DNA of 64,000 nucleotides from Neofusicoccum parvum (Eukaryota > Ascomycota > Dothideomycetes > Botryosphaeriales > Botryosphaeriaceae): the NCBI GenBank assembly GCA_020912385.1, contig CP087209.1, positions 868,001 through 932,000 of the forward strand, read 5' to 3'. Below, in pieces: positions 1 through 11,105 of this stretch. The notes under the pieces were generated by a model. It searched no databases, was not told the origin of the DNA, and saw only the letters and a list, made by a program, of their open reading frames with translations. Position 1 is the stretch's first letter. Each line of letters opens with the position of its first letter. The translations under genes were made by a program, and so were the position numbers.

Positions 1-815
1 ACACATGCATTGAGATCTTGTCCGAGCAGGACAACGAATAGATACACGCGCGCTGCCAACCTCGCCGCCTTGCCTGCTTTCACTTTGCTTATTCTGACAG
101 ACACCCGCGATAGCAATGCGGGGTAAATTTACAGATCGAACGCCTCGGATCTCTGGGGTCGTGTATATTGCTGCGCTAGTATGGCACCAGATCTGGCTCG
201 ATCTCACATCTCCGTTCACGCCACTCCAGTCACCCGACGGCAAGTGAGATCTCCATTCGCCACCGCCGACGAGATCGAGTTCATTGGCTAGAATTCCAGC
301 TCTGAATTACTTGTTTCGGCAGTCGACTAGTTCAGAGCTACATTCAGCCCCAGCATATTCGTCTGTCTGGTAATCCTCATGTTGCCGGATGCAACCCTTG
401 TCGATATGGCAATTGCTCATCTGCTCCGAAATGTCCGAAGCGCTGCGTTGATGTCCTTGATGTGCTCTTCATTCACATGTCATATGATGCTTTGATTGAA
501 TTTGAAAGGTTGAAATTGATTCGGAATTTTTCCCTTTCGCCATGTCCGGAAGCTGAGATCTTTCTACCAATCCCAAGGTCGATCCATCCCTGAGTTCTTG
601 TTCTACTGTGCCATCGCATCCGTCAATGACAGTTCATTAAACCCAAGTGCCGTTCTTATCCAACTCGATCCTTAAGACCAAGGGATCACCAAAAACGCCT
701 TTGACTCCAAGAGCCAGTCCCAGAAAAATCATCCCCAAAAACAAAACTCCGTAGGTTTGCAAAGAGACTTCGATCTCAGTCTACGCTTCGCTCTCCACGC
801 TCTCCTCAACACCGT
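1..815. other. Intergenic, no gene recognised
   Basis: Mixed-composition DNA with no convincing open frame on either strand and no RNA gene that I can recognise. It lies downstream of the small minus-strand gene that ends at 816 and may include its 3' untranslated region. Confidence 0.5.
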
Positions 816-1235
816 TTAGAGGTGGCTGGTGGCGCCTCCGTGGCCGCATCTCGTGCACAGGTGGGTGGACGAGTTGGTCCAGAGGCTGGCGCCGCTGGCG
901 GCCGAGGCGACCGAGTTGGTGCTGGAGCTGCGGCTCAGCTCCGGGCGAGGCGGTGCCAGGTTGGCGGTGTTGCTTTCCTTCTTCTGTTGCGACGCGGGCT
1001 TGTTGGTTTCCCGCCAGGGCCAGATGGGGCCGTCCCAGCGGTCCTACGCCCACGAACGTTAGCGGACTGCTTGTGGCATGTTGCGCGCTGGTTCGATGCT
1101 TACCCAACCGTCCTCGTAGGAGGTGATGGCGGCCTTCTCGGCTTCCCAGGCGGCGCGGGCGTTCAGGGCGTCCATTTCAAAGCGCTGGGCGCGGCAGTGG
1201 CCTTCGGCAGTGCAGCAGTGTGGTGTGCTGGTCAT
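816..1235 (-). CDS. Small orphan protein with Cys-rich ends (two exons)
   Basis: Function unknown. I join exon 1 (1235..1104) to exon 2 (1043..816) across a 60-nt intron (1103..1044) with donor GTAAGC, branch GCTAAC and acceptor TAG. The join is phase 0 and gives 119 residues. The N terminus is HCCTAEGHC-like, the centre is Trp-rich (EDGW then DRWDGPIWPW), a Ser-rich linker follows, and the C terminus is CTRCGHGGATSHL, which resembles half of a zinc knuckle. The start at 1235 is chosen because it keeps the N-terminal Cys cluster; starts at 1283 (more N-terminal) and 1175 (shorter) are possible. It stands alone, with no gene within 2.5 kb on the left-to-right side. The evidence for a real gene is the textbook intron plus a coherent protein after joining; no family was recognised. 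Confidence 0.55.
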
Positions 1236-3820
1236 TGCGGTGGTTGTGTGGTTGTTGGAGGTTTGGAGGTCGGTAGCTCGCAAGCTTGGTCGGTGTGATT
1301 GGTGTGCTGGTGTGTTTGGTCGAGGCGATCAAATGTGCTTTTGAATTGTCTTTGGTGAAGATGGAGGGAAAGGAGGTTGGCGTCACCGACGCGCGCGTCC
1401 TTAAATACTGGCTTCATCTTTGCATGGCCTCAGCGTGGGCAAAACGCGTGCGGGTCATCTGCGCGCGTTGTGTTGTCGCTGGCGGCGCCCGACAACACCC
1501 GCGGCGGGTGAGCTGAGCATCATGGGCGCCGGCGAGGTTGGCTGAGGATCACCCAACCCGGCGCTCTCGCGATTCGAGAACGCCCCCCTGTCAGCGCCAG
1601 CCCGCGGCGCCTGCGCCACCATCCCGGCTGCCGGGAGCCCACTTCACGATCTTCGACCGGCCCAGCTGAGCGACGCCGCCAGCGCTGCTCAACCGCCCTC
1701 AACACCACGCCCGCCAGCCATCCAACCCGCCTGGTTTTGCGACCTACAGACGCACCGCGCCCGCCGCTCCACGCTCCAAGCGGTTGCAGCGCAATTCGCC
1801 CACCTTTGAGCCCGCTTGCGATTTTCCCTCGCCCGCGTCTTCTTCACCGGCACTCGTCAGCGTCAGGGCACCGTCGCGCGCTCGTCTCCATGCAAGCCCA
1901 CTGGCACCCGCGCTATCAGCAGCCCAGCCCGCCCGCCCGCCCGCCACCCCTGCCATTCCTCTGGCCAGCGAGGCAAGTTTCCCTATCGCCTGCCTGCCTG
2001 CCTGCCTGCAGATGCAGAGTCGCACCCTCGCACGATGATCCTCCTGCAACCGGGTGCATCGCACCCCGGCCCTGCCGGTCGCCTCGACCGCCGGCCGCGC
2101 GCGCGCGCGTCCTCGGCGACCCGGGAAACGACTGGGGGAAGTCGGCTTATCGGCGCGTCCGTCATGCGCAGCGGTGTTGCTATTCCCGGTCGCGACCACC
2201 ATCTGCGAGCAGGGGGCACGATGGGTGGGCGTGCGAAACGGTCGAACGGGCGGGCGGGTGCCGGGGTGGGTGGCAAGGCCTCTCTGCTCGTCTCTCTGCT
2301 CCCTCCTCCCCTCCCCCTCCCCCCCACCACGCGCGTATCGGCTGCCGAGCCGCACCGTAAATGCTGGCGCGCCCCCCGGTGCCGGCCTGCGCGGTGTGGC
2401 GCAGGGATCAGTTTCGCCTCCTGCCTGCGTCGGCCTCGGCCGCCTGCGACAGGAAGAAGGATCCCTGGGGCGTGGCAGATCGCCAGCAAGGTGGGTACGA
2501 AGCAAGCAGGCAGTAGGTAGGTACCTCCCGCAATTGCTGTGCGTGTGGCAGCGGGCAGGTCCTCTGCTCGTACCTCCCGCGAAAACGCACAGGACTCCGC
2601 GTCACCTCTCGAAAGGGCCGTTCCGCGCGCCCTCGCGCTGATGCAACTGCTCTGCACGGAGCAGACGGCCGGCCAGCCCGTACCGCCGCCGCCTCGCCGT
2701 AGCTCCAGGCCAGTGAGCCCTTTTGGTTTTATTTTGAGCGCTCTTTAGCGAGTCAGAAAGAAGGATGTGAGACCCAAACGTCCCCAGTTATTTTCTTTCT
2801 CCTCTTTTAATTATTTTTTTCTGCGCGTCCTTTCTCCATAGCTTTCGCAGCGGGCCGTCGGGTGCTACCGGAAGACAAAGTCAAACAGACAGACCGCCCG
2901 GCCGGCTCTCTTCCTCTCCTCTGTCTCTGATTGTTGTTGTTCTTCCCCACGCCGAGAGTGCTTCCGTACCCAGACCCTGCTTTTTTGGCAAGCGGTTGTC
3001 CGTGACGGTGGCGTGTTCAGGAGTCGTGGTGTGCTCGTGGCGGAAAGAAAACACAGAAGCAAGATGGAAGACGCGAAGGAGCAGCAGACGGGCAGAGCAA
3101 GTTCAGGGCAGGGCTGAGAGCAGACCGCTTCGCACCAGCGCCTCGTGGCCTCGCTCGCTTCGCGTGGTTGGTGGTGGTGTGGCTTACGGAGTACAGGAGG
3201 GAGCACTCGCGAGGCCACGCCCAAGTCCTACCGCTGTGCCACCTCAAGGCAACACCGGTCAACTACCACCTTTCCCTCCAACCTCTGATCATATGCCTGC
3301 GAGTCACGCTACGCCAGGTCTCCGTGCCATTATTGGCCATCGTGTTGCTCTTGACATCTATACAAGCTTTCCATTCGCTCCGTTCCCCGCGCGCGCGTGC
3401 ATGCGTACTCAGGTCCGACTCGTCTCGCAGCACCCTCCCTCTCTCTCCCCGGACGCGGCGCTGTAGACGCCCGATAACCAAGCCAGCCATACCAGCCCAA
3501 CTGACCGGCCGCCAGCCAGCTAGCTAACTAGCTGCAGCCGCCCAGCATAAAGAAAAACAAAGGACTCGCATGAGACTCAGACCACCAGACTCCACGACCA
3601 CGAAACGCGCACAGAGAGAGGAAGAGAGATGGTGAGAAGGCCCGCCGCCACCGCCCGTCCACCCTGTGGCCCCATCCACGCATCTCCGACTGCCTGAAAC
3701 CTGATCTGCGAAATTTTCCTGAACCGAAAACCCACTCCCGATCGCGCAAACCCACCTTTCGCTGACCCTGCCCCCGATTCGCTCTCACCTCACCAACCAG
3801 CGTGCCCGACGCTCCATCGT
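1236..3820. other. Long GC-rich intergenic stretch with simple repeats
   Basis: About 2.6 kb without a supportable gene. The open frames here are compositional: they encode Arg/Ala/Pro-rich text in several overlapping frames and have no recognisable domain. The stretch holds short CCTG, GCCC and GC alternations near 1.9-2.1 kb and pyrimidine tracts near 2.28-2.33 kb and 2.8 kb, as is common in fungal promoters and long untranslated regions. It contains the promoter of the small gene at 816-1235 and the 3' flank of the FAD hydroxylase. Confidence 0.45.
1989..2008. repeat. (CCTG)5 microsatellite
   Basis: Five perfect tandem CCTG units, within a GC-rich tract that also carries a run of GCCC units at about 1927-1945 and an alternating GC run at about 2097-2110. 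No coding role is apparent. Confidence 0.85.
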
Positions 3821-5688
3821 TCAGTTCGACGCCGCAACCACGCCGACACCACCGCCTGCCACCTCGCCGACGCCGCCCTTCACCGCACCGTTGCCCGCCG
3901 CCGACGAGGATCCCGCGTCGCGGTAGTGCTGCTTGAAGTCGTACTGGATCGCGTGGAGGCTCTAGTGTTCGAGACCCGCCTTTCGTCAGCCTCTCCCGTC
4001 CAGTGCCTCCGATTCTTTCCGCCGAAAGGTGAGGAGGGATGCCCACTATGACGACCGAAAAGACGAAGGAAAGAGGTTCGTAACGTGAGAGACGGTGGCT
4101 CCGAGCAAGACGCGAAAAAAAAAAGTGGGTATCAGAGCCGCAAACGCAAACACTAAGAAAAAAAAAACTCTCCATCTTTTGAAATAGAAAAAAGAGAATG
4201 AAAGAAAAAAATCACTCACCGCCCTCATCTCATCCCTCACTTTCTCGTCTTTCTCCGCCACATTGATCAGCTTGATGAACTCGTCCGTCTCGGCCGCCCG
4301 CTCCGGGTCCTGGCCGAACAGCCGGCGGATGTTCTCGCTCGACACGACGTCGATGATGTCGGTCCACTTGGCGCGGCGCACGTCGCTGTAGACGTCCAGG
4401 ATGGACTCGTCGGCGCGCCCGTCGTGGATGCCGGCCAAGCAGTCGTACAGGCCGCCGACGTCGACGATGCCGCCGGTGAGGCCGAGGCCGCCGCTGTGAT
4501 GGGAGGCGATTAGCATCCCGGTGTTTCAATGGAAAGCATGCGGACTGAATGGGGGTAAGCGGGCGACTACGTACAACGGATTGCACAGGTGCGCGGCGTC
4601 GGCCGCGAGCATGATCTTGCCGACGCGCATGCTGGGCGCGAGGCGCTGGTGCACGCGGTACGGGCTGAAGCCAACGAGGTCGTAGTCGCCCGGCTGGGGG
4701 TGGCCGGGCAGCATGGCGGCGAACTTGGCGGGTTGGCGCTCGAGCAGCTCCTCGTGGGTCAGGCCGGAGCGCTCGCCGTACGAGACGCGCCAGTACTCGG
4801 TGGGCGGGCCGGCCAGGCGCGCAACCATGTGCCAGTGCTCCGGGTGGATGAAGAATTGGATGTCGGTGTAGCCCCATTTGGTGAAGTCGTAGTAGACCTG
4901 GTCGGGTGGCGGGGTCAGCAAGGGTGCCTCATGTTTGTCTCCTTTGAGTGCATGACAGCGCCCCTCCTTTCCGTAGAGAGACTCCAGCAACGCCTCGAAG
5001 ACGTCCGCCGTTTAGACCCAGCCAACACCAGACTTACATTCGCAGCGACAATCTGCTCATCCCACGTCCTCCCGGGGAAGCCCTTCTCCCCAAACAGCTG
5101 CCTCCTCACCGCACTGCTCGCCCCATCACAGCCCACCACATAATCCGCGCTGAACCTCTCCTTCCGGCCCTTCTCCTCGCCCATCCCCTCCCCCTCCCCA
5201 TCAAACTCCACATCCGCCCACGCCTTCCCCCCCTCCTCACCCACCCCTGTGACCCTCGCTCCCCACCTGATCTTCACGTTCCCCCTCTCCCTCCCCACCC
5301 GCTCCAAATGCTCCACCAGCAGCCTCCCCAGCCCGTCCAGCGCCAGGCACGCCGTCCGGTCCGCACCGCTGTCAAGATCGATCCTGCCCAGCAGCTCGGC
5401 GCCCTCGCCCACGCGCACGTGCCGACCCTCGTCCCACAGCCTCTTCCACGTCATCCACGTCGGGTCGAAGCCGCGGGCGCGGATGTCGGCGAGCAGGCTG
5501 CCAGCGCGCGCGAGTACGGCCACAGCCGCCGGCCCGTAGTAGGCGGCGCGCGGGCGCGGATCGAGGCCGTGGCCGGCGTCGAAGAGCGTGATGTCGATGG
5601 GCGAGGCGGACGGGTGCTGCGCCAGGAGGAGCGCGAGGAGGAGGCCGGACGGGCCGGCGCCGGAGATGATGATGTTTTGGATGGGCAT
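3821..5688 (-). CDS. FAD-dependent aromatic-ring hydroxylase (PHBH-like)
   Basis: Predicted flavoprotein monooxygenase (FAD_binding_3 family) that would hydroxylate a phenolic or benzoate-type substrate with NAD(P)H and O2 in the cytosol. Four exons: 5688..5038, 4897..4575, 4493..4220 and 3961..3821, 462 residues. Seen: the N-terminal dinucleotide motif GAGPSG, the middle DG motif in VVGCDGASSAVR, and the second FAD motif AADAAHLCNPFGGLGLTGG, completed only when exons 2 and 3 are joined. The last exon opens with LHAIQYDFKQHYRD, a tail expected in this family. The last intron is long (258 nt) and has A/T tracts; its end rests on the tail match and a GCTGAC branch. The substrate cannot be read from the sequence. 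It heads a run of catabolic genes and has a distant functional counterpart at 54.6-56.4 kb. Confidence 0.88.
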
Positions 5689-6729
5689 GGTGAAGAGGTG
5701 AGGGTCCTTGCTCTTTTTTTTTGTTTCTTTCTTTGAATTCCTTCTCTTCTATTTCCTCTGGATTGAGAGTCGCGAGCGGGGCGGTCTATGCGGTGTTGAG
5801 GGAGCTCTTTGCGAGTGTGTATGGAAGGTGTTTTGGCGTACGCTTAAAGAAAGAAACTTTGGCGTGAGTATCTGTAAGGCTGGCTCGAGATATAGTGACA
5901 AAATACCGGAATACTAGAATCCTAGAGTTCCGAAGCACGGAGGGGTTCTGTCGGGCAACTCGCGGGAAAAGATGCTGATGCGAGTATATACACGGCTAGC
6001 TCAATAAGCAGTTCCGAAATATCAAGCTGAGGCGTGACGGTCTGCGGGCCCAGACGCCTCTTGTCAGCCTTCCGGTTGTGCGGCGGCTGAGTGTAGGATG
6101 CGGCTTTGGAGAGGAGTCGTCGAAACCTGGGGAATTAAGCTTTCGGCGCAGGTCACACACCACCTCATATTCCGTCGGATCGGATATACAGCAGCTGTGG
6201 CATAGTCGCAACGCAATCCGGCCATTAATCTAGGGTCCGACTCAATTTGGATTCGGTCCCGCCTTATCCTCTTGGCGGAATCCTTCTTGGTGATGACGTT
6301 TTAGGCAAGTTGTTTGAAGAGGGTGGGGTAGATGTGCGGGGCTCCGAGGTCTCTCCAACAGACAGGTAGGTGGCATGGGTGATCCTCATGTTTTTGAAAC
6401 GCGTCCGAGATCGGTCTGTCGTGCGTTTGGCAAAAGGTGGAGCTGCGGCGCTCTACTTGAGAACCGCATGGAGTGTGATGCGCTGTGATGTTACTGCATC
6501 GAGGTTTCAGCTTTGTGTTTCGAGTCAGCTTGCAGGCCCGACAGCAATCTTGAGAAAAAATCTGGAGGCGAGAGTGCATTAAACATATCAATGCCAAAAG
6601 TCGCCGAAATACATTGTCTAGCTTTCAGATATGCATTTGTAGAAGGAAACGCGATACAGATGTTGCTGGATGCCCCTCTACCCTGTCTCTAAGTACAGTC
6701 AGCACCGGACCCAATGCGACACGCATACC
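5689..6729. other. Intergenic: promoter of the FAD hydroxylase and 3' flank of the dehydrogenase
   Basis: About 1 kb with no supportable gene. T-rich tracts lie just upstream of the FAD hydroxylase start (5710-5750). Short open frames near 6.0-6.6 kb on both strands show no domain and no intron signals that would extend them. Confidence 0.5.
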
Positions 6730-7756
6730 TCAATCAACATCGTCAAAGTCCTTCTTCCAGTCATCACGCCCACCTAAGTAGCGATATACCACTCTAGAGT
6801 CCAGATCCTTGAAGCGTGGGTCGTTCATGGTGGCCGTGTAAGTGGCCAGTCCCACGTCTCCCAGGGCAAGCCTGACGCCCAACCTTTTCGCAGTATCGAC
6901 GGCGAGACCGAAGTCTTTGCGCATGAGCTGAACCTTGAACCCTCCTTTGTACCCGTTGCTAGACGGAACCTCTGGTATGATGCCCGGGACCGGACACCAC
7001 TTGTCCAAGATGGCGCTCTGGGCTGTGCTGGTGTGAAAGATGTCTTTCAACACGCGCGGGTCCATGCCAGAAGCCATGCCGATATTCATGGCCTCGGAGG
7101 TGGCAATGGCTATCAGACCGCTGCAGTAGTTGTTACACAGCTTCGCCGTCAAGCCCAGCGAGGGGCCCCCACAAGCAAAGACGGAAGCGCCCATTTTACT
7201 GAGCAACTCCTCGATGCGCGAGAAATTGGGGTCTTTGCGGGCGCATCCGAGCATGAAGGTGAGGGTTGCTTTCTGCGCACCGAGACTCCCACCCGAGACG
7301 GGGGCATCGTAGAAAGAGGCTGACGGGTAGAGGGACTTTGTCTTCTCGCGCACCTCAAGCGAGGTAGCCGTGTCGATAGTAGAGCAGTCGATGAGGAGCT
7401 TGCCGTCGACGTTGGCTGCGAGTACGCCGGTATCGGGCGTCAGATAGACGGCGCGGACGTGGGAGCCCTCCGGAACCATCGAGAGGACGACATTCTGGCA
7501 CTGTCGGTTAGCTCGCCGTGAGAGTCGACCGACTGGAGTGGATGCTAGCTACCGACTTGTCTGCGACTTCTCGCGCATCGCTGCAAATCTCGACCTGGCT
7601 GGGGTGCTGGGCGGACAAAGCCTCCATGGCGTGCTTGGACACATCGAAGACGTAGAAGCGCGTGTCAGCCGGCAGCTTCTTGATGAGGTTCTCGACCATT
7701 GGAAGGCCCATGACGCCCAGGCCAACAAAGCCAACAGAGTCCTGTATGGAGGCCAT
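6730..7756 (-). CDS. 3-hydroxyisobutyrate dehydrogenase-like oxidoreductase
   Basis: Predicted NAD-dependent beta-hydroxyacid dehydrogenase, most like mitochondrial 3-hydroxyisobutyrate dehydrogenase of valine breakdown (3-hydroxyisobutyrate to methylmalonate semialdehyde). Exon 1 is 7756..7553 and exon 2 is 7500..6730, with a 52-nt intron (branch GCTAAC), 324 residues. Seen: Rossmann motif GFVGLGVMGLPM near the N terminus, substrate loop DAPVSGGSLGAQKATLTFM, and the catalytic-lysine segment GLTAKLCNNYCSG. The start at 7756 gives a protein beginning just before the Rossmann fold; the frame stays open upstream, so a mitochondrial presequence with an earlier start (for example near 7935) is possible. 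It lies 0.4 kb from the end of the metallo-hydrolase gene on the same strand. Confidence 0.88.
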
Positions 7757-8153
7757 GCTGAGATACGGAGCAAGAGCTGCAGGGCATGGGGGAGTTAAAA
7801 GATCGGCCAGGACGGGCTGAGGCTGACGGGCAGCGCACGAAGCGCCACAGCGCAGCCATTTGTTCCCCGAGGATGGCTGGCGCAGAGTGAGGGGTTGATT
7901 GTGGGAGTTGGGGAAGGCGCGCGGCCACGACATCCGCGAGCGTCCCGATGTGGGGGACCCTTTCACGTGCGCTGCCGTCACCTTCGCATCGTCGCGTCGC
8001 GTCGCGTCCTCGCCCTCATTCATGCATTCTCGAACGGTGGATGGCAAGGCAGCATGCACAGCCCGCCTTGCGTACGATGCCGTCTACTCTACCCCCCGCC
8101 CCGCGCGGTTCTAAGCCTCTCCTGCTGTCTTCGCCGGTCGCCAACTGCCGGCT
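7757..8153. other. Intergenic, likely promoter of the dehydrogenase
   Basis: About 400 bp between two minus-strand genes. Part of it stays open in frame with the dehydrogenase and could encode a presequence. No other feature was recognised. Confidence 0.4.
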
Positions 8154-9095
8154 CTACAAATGTGCTGGAAACATTCTGGACTTGTTCTGCTCGTACCAGC
8201 CATCGTCGTGCGCCGCAATCAACTCCACCTCGTTGTTCTCCGCCAGCCGTCTCAGCCGCCCGATCGACTCTCCCGCCACGTCTTTGTCCAGATGGATGCA
8301 CAGCAGCTCTCCCAGCTCATCAGCCCAGCAGCCAATCTCTTTTTCGCCGGTGAGCAGCCGCTGATCATGGTACGCGTCGCCCGCCAGACACACCCAGGAC
8401 TGCGGCCCTGTGCGGCACAGCAGGTTCACGTGTCCCGGCAGATGGCCCGGCGTGTCGATCGCATAGATGCTTCCGTCGCCGAGCAGATCAAGCGCCGCTG
8501 GGAACGGCCCCAGCTCCCTCCACTGCCAGGCCTTGCGACTGCCAGAGACGTGCCCGTCTGGTGCTGGCAGCTCCTCCGCTCTGTCCTCCGGCAGCAGGTT
8601 CGGGTCGAAATGCTGGTGGGAGCCTTTGCCTGAAAGCCCATGCTTGAGGACGCTCAGTGCACCGTGGCCCACCAGGAACTTCGCGTGGGGAAAGTCCTCC
8701 GGGTCGCCGTGGTGGTCGTAGTGCACATGGCTCAGCAGCACCACGTCGATTTCTTCCGGCGCAATCCCGCCGGCTTTCAGCTGCTCCGCCGCGCCTTTAA
8801 GCTGGTACGGCTCCCTGCTCTTGAGATGCTTTTGCTGCGCTGTCATGTATCGCTCCGCGCTTGAGCGCAGACCGAGGTCGAACATGAGTCTGAACGGCCT
8901 GTGTGACGAGACATTGTTGTTACCGAAGACGTCGGAGCCTGGGTGGGTGATGAGGAACGCCAGCGAGGGGACATTCCTCGTGGCCTCGGGATCCGCTGGA
9001 TGAACAAAGCATTTGTCAGGAAGAGTAATGAATCCGCCGGCGATTGGGGCCACGGTGACGAATGCCTGGCCAGGCTGATTCGCGGGTAACGCCAT
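8154..9095 (-). CDS. Metallo-beta-lactamase-fold hydrolase (lactonase-like)
   Basis: Intronless, 313 residues. The metal-binding motif HVHYDHHGDP fits the superfamily HxHxDH signature (near residue 130), and later ligands are visible in DTPGHLPGHV, AGDAYHD and the C-terminal AAHDD. The overall layout resembles N-acyl-homoserine-lactone-lactonase-like members of the superfamily, which bind two zinc ions and open lactone or ester rings. The true substrate is unknown. No signal peptide is visible, so it is probably cytosolic. The start at 9095 (MALPANQPG) is preferred; the frame remains open to 9224 but that extension looks like untranslated sequence. It is divergent from homogentisate dioxygenase, sharing 468 bp, which raises the possibility of joint control and a role with ring-fission products. 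Confidence 0.85.
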   Translation of the reverse strand: MALPANQPGQAFVTVAPIAGGFITLPDKCFVHPADPEATRNVPSLAFLITHPGSDVFGNNNVSSHRPFRLMFDLGLRSSAERYMTAQQKHLKSREPYQLKGAAEQLKAGGIAPEEIDVVLLSHVHYDHHGDPEDFPHAKFLVGHGALSVLKHGLSGKGSHQHFDPNLLPEDRAEELPAPDGHVSGSRKAWQWRELGPFPAALDLLGDGSIYAIDTPGHLPGHVNLLCRTGPQSWVCLAGDAYHDQRLLTGEKEIGCWADELGELLCIHLDKDVAGESIGRLRRLAENNEVELIAAHDDGWYEQNKSRMFPAHL

Positions 9096-9563
9096 GGTCT
9101 GAGTAATGCGCCGCTTTACTCCACTTGCCAGATATAGGATCCTGGCGATAAGAAATGCCGTTTCGAGTAAGAGCGGTTTTGGCGGTGGGGGCGCCTCGCA
9201 GGCCAGACGCTTCTTTTCCAACAAGATTGAGAGAAGGCGTCTACTCAGCGACGGCTAAGACTATCGTCAGGAGAGATGTCTTAAAACTTACGGTGGCGAC
9301 GATACGGATGACACGGATGGTGCATGGTTTAGCTCAGCGTGGGCAAGCTCCCCGATACCCCACATCCACCTTCCCCGCTGCGGGTCCCCGTCACCTGCAG
9401 GCCTGCGATCTCAACTTCCGGCCTGCAACTGCCGGTCCATGGCCGTTGACCAGGAAAGACTAATAAATAAAATGCAGGATTCCGTACGGGCAGTAGGTAC
9501 CGCCGCAAACTGCATCCCAATCTCCCCCAAAAAGCACCTAGTCTCTCTTATCACCTAGTCAGC
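9096..9563. promoter_or_regulatory. Divergent promoter between the metallo-hydrolase and homogentisate dioxygenase
   Basis: 468 bp between two divergently read starts. An A/T-rich TAATAAATAAA stretch lies about 100 bp upstream of the dioxygenase start and could act as a TATA-like element. No specific regulator site was identified. Confidence 0.45.
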
Positions 9564-11105
9564 ATGCCGGCACAGCTCAGCGATCCGAAGGAGTACCAGA
9601 ACATCTTCCACTGGGCTGAGACCCAGAAGAATGGAGAGATTCCTTCTTTCGGCACGAGAAAGAACGACCCATACCAATATCAGCCTGGTTTCGGCAATCA
9701 CTTCGAGTCCGAAGCAGTCCCTGGCACCATTCCTCAGGGCCAAAACAGCCCCCGGAAGGTGCGCTATGGGCTGTACGCGGAGCAGATGACCGGGACGGCT
9801 TTCGTTGCCCCCAGGCACACGAACAAGAAGGCATGGCTGTATCGCGCGCGCCCGGCCGTTGCGCACCAGGGCTTCGTGAGTGGAGGACAGCAAGCTGCCC
9901 GTGGCATGTAGACTGACAGGCACCAGACCGACCTGCCGGACAACAAAGACATGGAGTCCAATTTCCTGACCATCAACCCACGCGTCCACATCTCGCCCAC
10001 GCAATTGGCGTGGCTGCCGTTTGACGTTCCCGAGGGAGAGCCCACCGACTTCGTGACGGGTCTCAAGACAGTCGCGGGCAGCGGAGACCCCACGCTGCGC
10101 GAGGGGCTGGCCACCCATGTGTACCTTGCCAATAAGAGCATGGAGAAGAAAGCCTTCGTCAACAGCGACGGCGAGTTTCTCATCGTGCCGCAGCAGGGGG
10201 CCCTGGACATCCAGACCGAGTTCGGGCACCTGTACGTCCAGCCGGGCGAGATCTGTGTGATCCAGCGGGGGCAGCGATTCAAGGTGGCGGTCGAGGGGCC
10301 GACGCGCGGGTACATCCTCGAGGTCTGGGGGTCGCAATGGGAGCTGCCGCCGCTGGGGGCGCTGGGGGCCAACGGGCTGTCCAACCCGCGGGACTTCCTG
10401 CATCCGGTGGCGGCCTATGAGGTGACGCAGAACGACCCGTGGGAGGTCGTGTACAAGCTGGGCGGCAAGTTCTTCAAGAGCACGCAGAACCACGGGCCGT
10501 TCGACGTGGTGGCGTGGCACGGGAACTACGTGCCGTACAAGTACGACCTGACCAAGTTCGTCAACGTCGGCTCCATCAGCGTCGACCACATCGACCCGTC
10601 CATCTTCTGCGTGCTGACGGCGCCGTCGCGCGACCCCCACGCGCCCCTCGCCGACTTCCTCATCTTCTCGCCGCGCTGGGACGTGGCCAGCCACACGTAC
10701 CGGCCGCCCTACTACCACCGCAACGTCGCGTCGGAGCTCATGGGGCTCATCTACGGCGACTACGGCGGGCGCTCCGACGAGTTCCAGCCCGGCAGCATCT
10801 CGTTCGAGTGCGGCATGGTGCCGCACGGCGTCGCGTACGAGCAGTTCAAGGGGGCGTCGGAGAACGAGCAGCCGCAGGTGCAGATCTCGCTGGCCAGCAT
10901 CGCCTTCATGTTCGAGAGCAGCCGGCCCTTCACCATCACCGACTACGCGTGGAACAGCAAGAAGAAGCACGAGCACGAGCCGGCCATGTGGGACAACCTC
11001 GTCGACAACTTCTCCAGCCACAAGGCCGAGGTCGACGAGATCCTGGCGAAGGCGGCAAAGGGCTTGAGCATCGGCAACGGCGTCGGCAATGGCGTCAAGT
11101 CTTGA
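9564..11105 (+). CDS. hmgA: Homogentisate 1,2-dioxygenase
   Basis: Cleaves the ring of homogentisate to maleylacetoacetate using non-haem iron, in phenylalanine and tyrosine catabolism. Exon 1 is 9564..9875 and exon 2 is 9927..11105, with a 51-nt intron (GTGAGT...CTGAC...CAG), 496 residues. Seen: family hallmarks [12 protein letters not shown], the join giving [19 protein letters not shown], and a cupin core. The iron-site segments are visible as [14 protein letters not shown] (His and Glu) and the downstream [11 protein letters not shown]. The length is a little above the usual 440-480 because of the N-terminal leader and a Gly/Asn-rich tail ([10 protein letters not shown]). It is divergent from the metallo-hydrolase and convergent with the carboxymuconolactone-decarboxylase-like gene. 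Its usual fungal partners, fumarylacetoacetase and maleylacetoacetate isomerase, are not in this window. Confidence 0.97.

Noticed and set aside
1744..2657. Long overlapping open frames of 190-250 codons on both strands at 1.7-2.7 kb
   Set aside because: They overlap in several frames of GC-rich repetitive DNA, encode Arg/Ala/Pro-rich text and show no domain, intron pattern or plausible start.
3629..3928. Possible plus-strand mini-gene: ATG followed directly by GTGAGA, then an exon ending at 3928
   Set aside because: The second part is antisense to the final exon of the FAD hydroxylase, and its Pro/Thr-rich text is explained as a shadow.
3528..4175. 215-codon minus-strand frame downstream of the FAD hydroxylase
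   Set aside because: It overlaps the last intron and last exon of the FAD hydroxylase in another frame; the exon frame ending in QYDFKQHYRD matches the family and this one does not.
4948..5736. 262-codon plus-strand frame across the FAD hydroxylase
   Set aside because: Antisense shadow of exon 1; His/Pro/Leu-rich with no domain.
9555..11021. 488-codon minus-strand frame opposite homogentisate dioxygenase
   Set aside because: Mirror frame of a GC3-rich coding sequence; the plus strand carries all conserved motifs.
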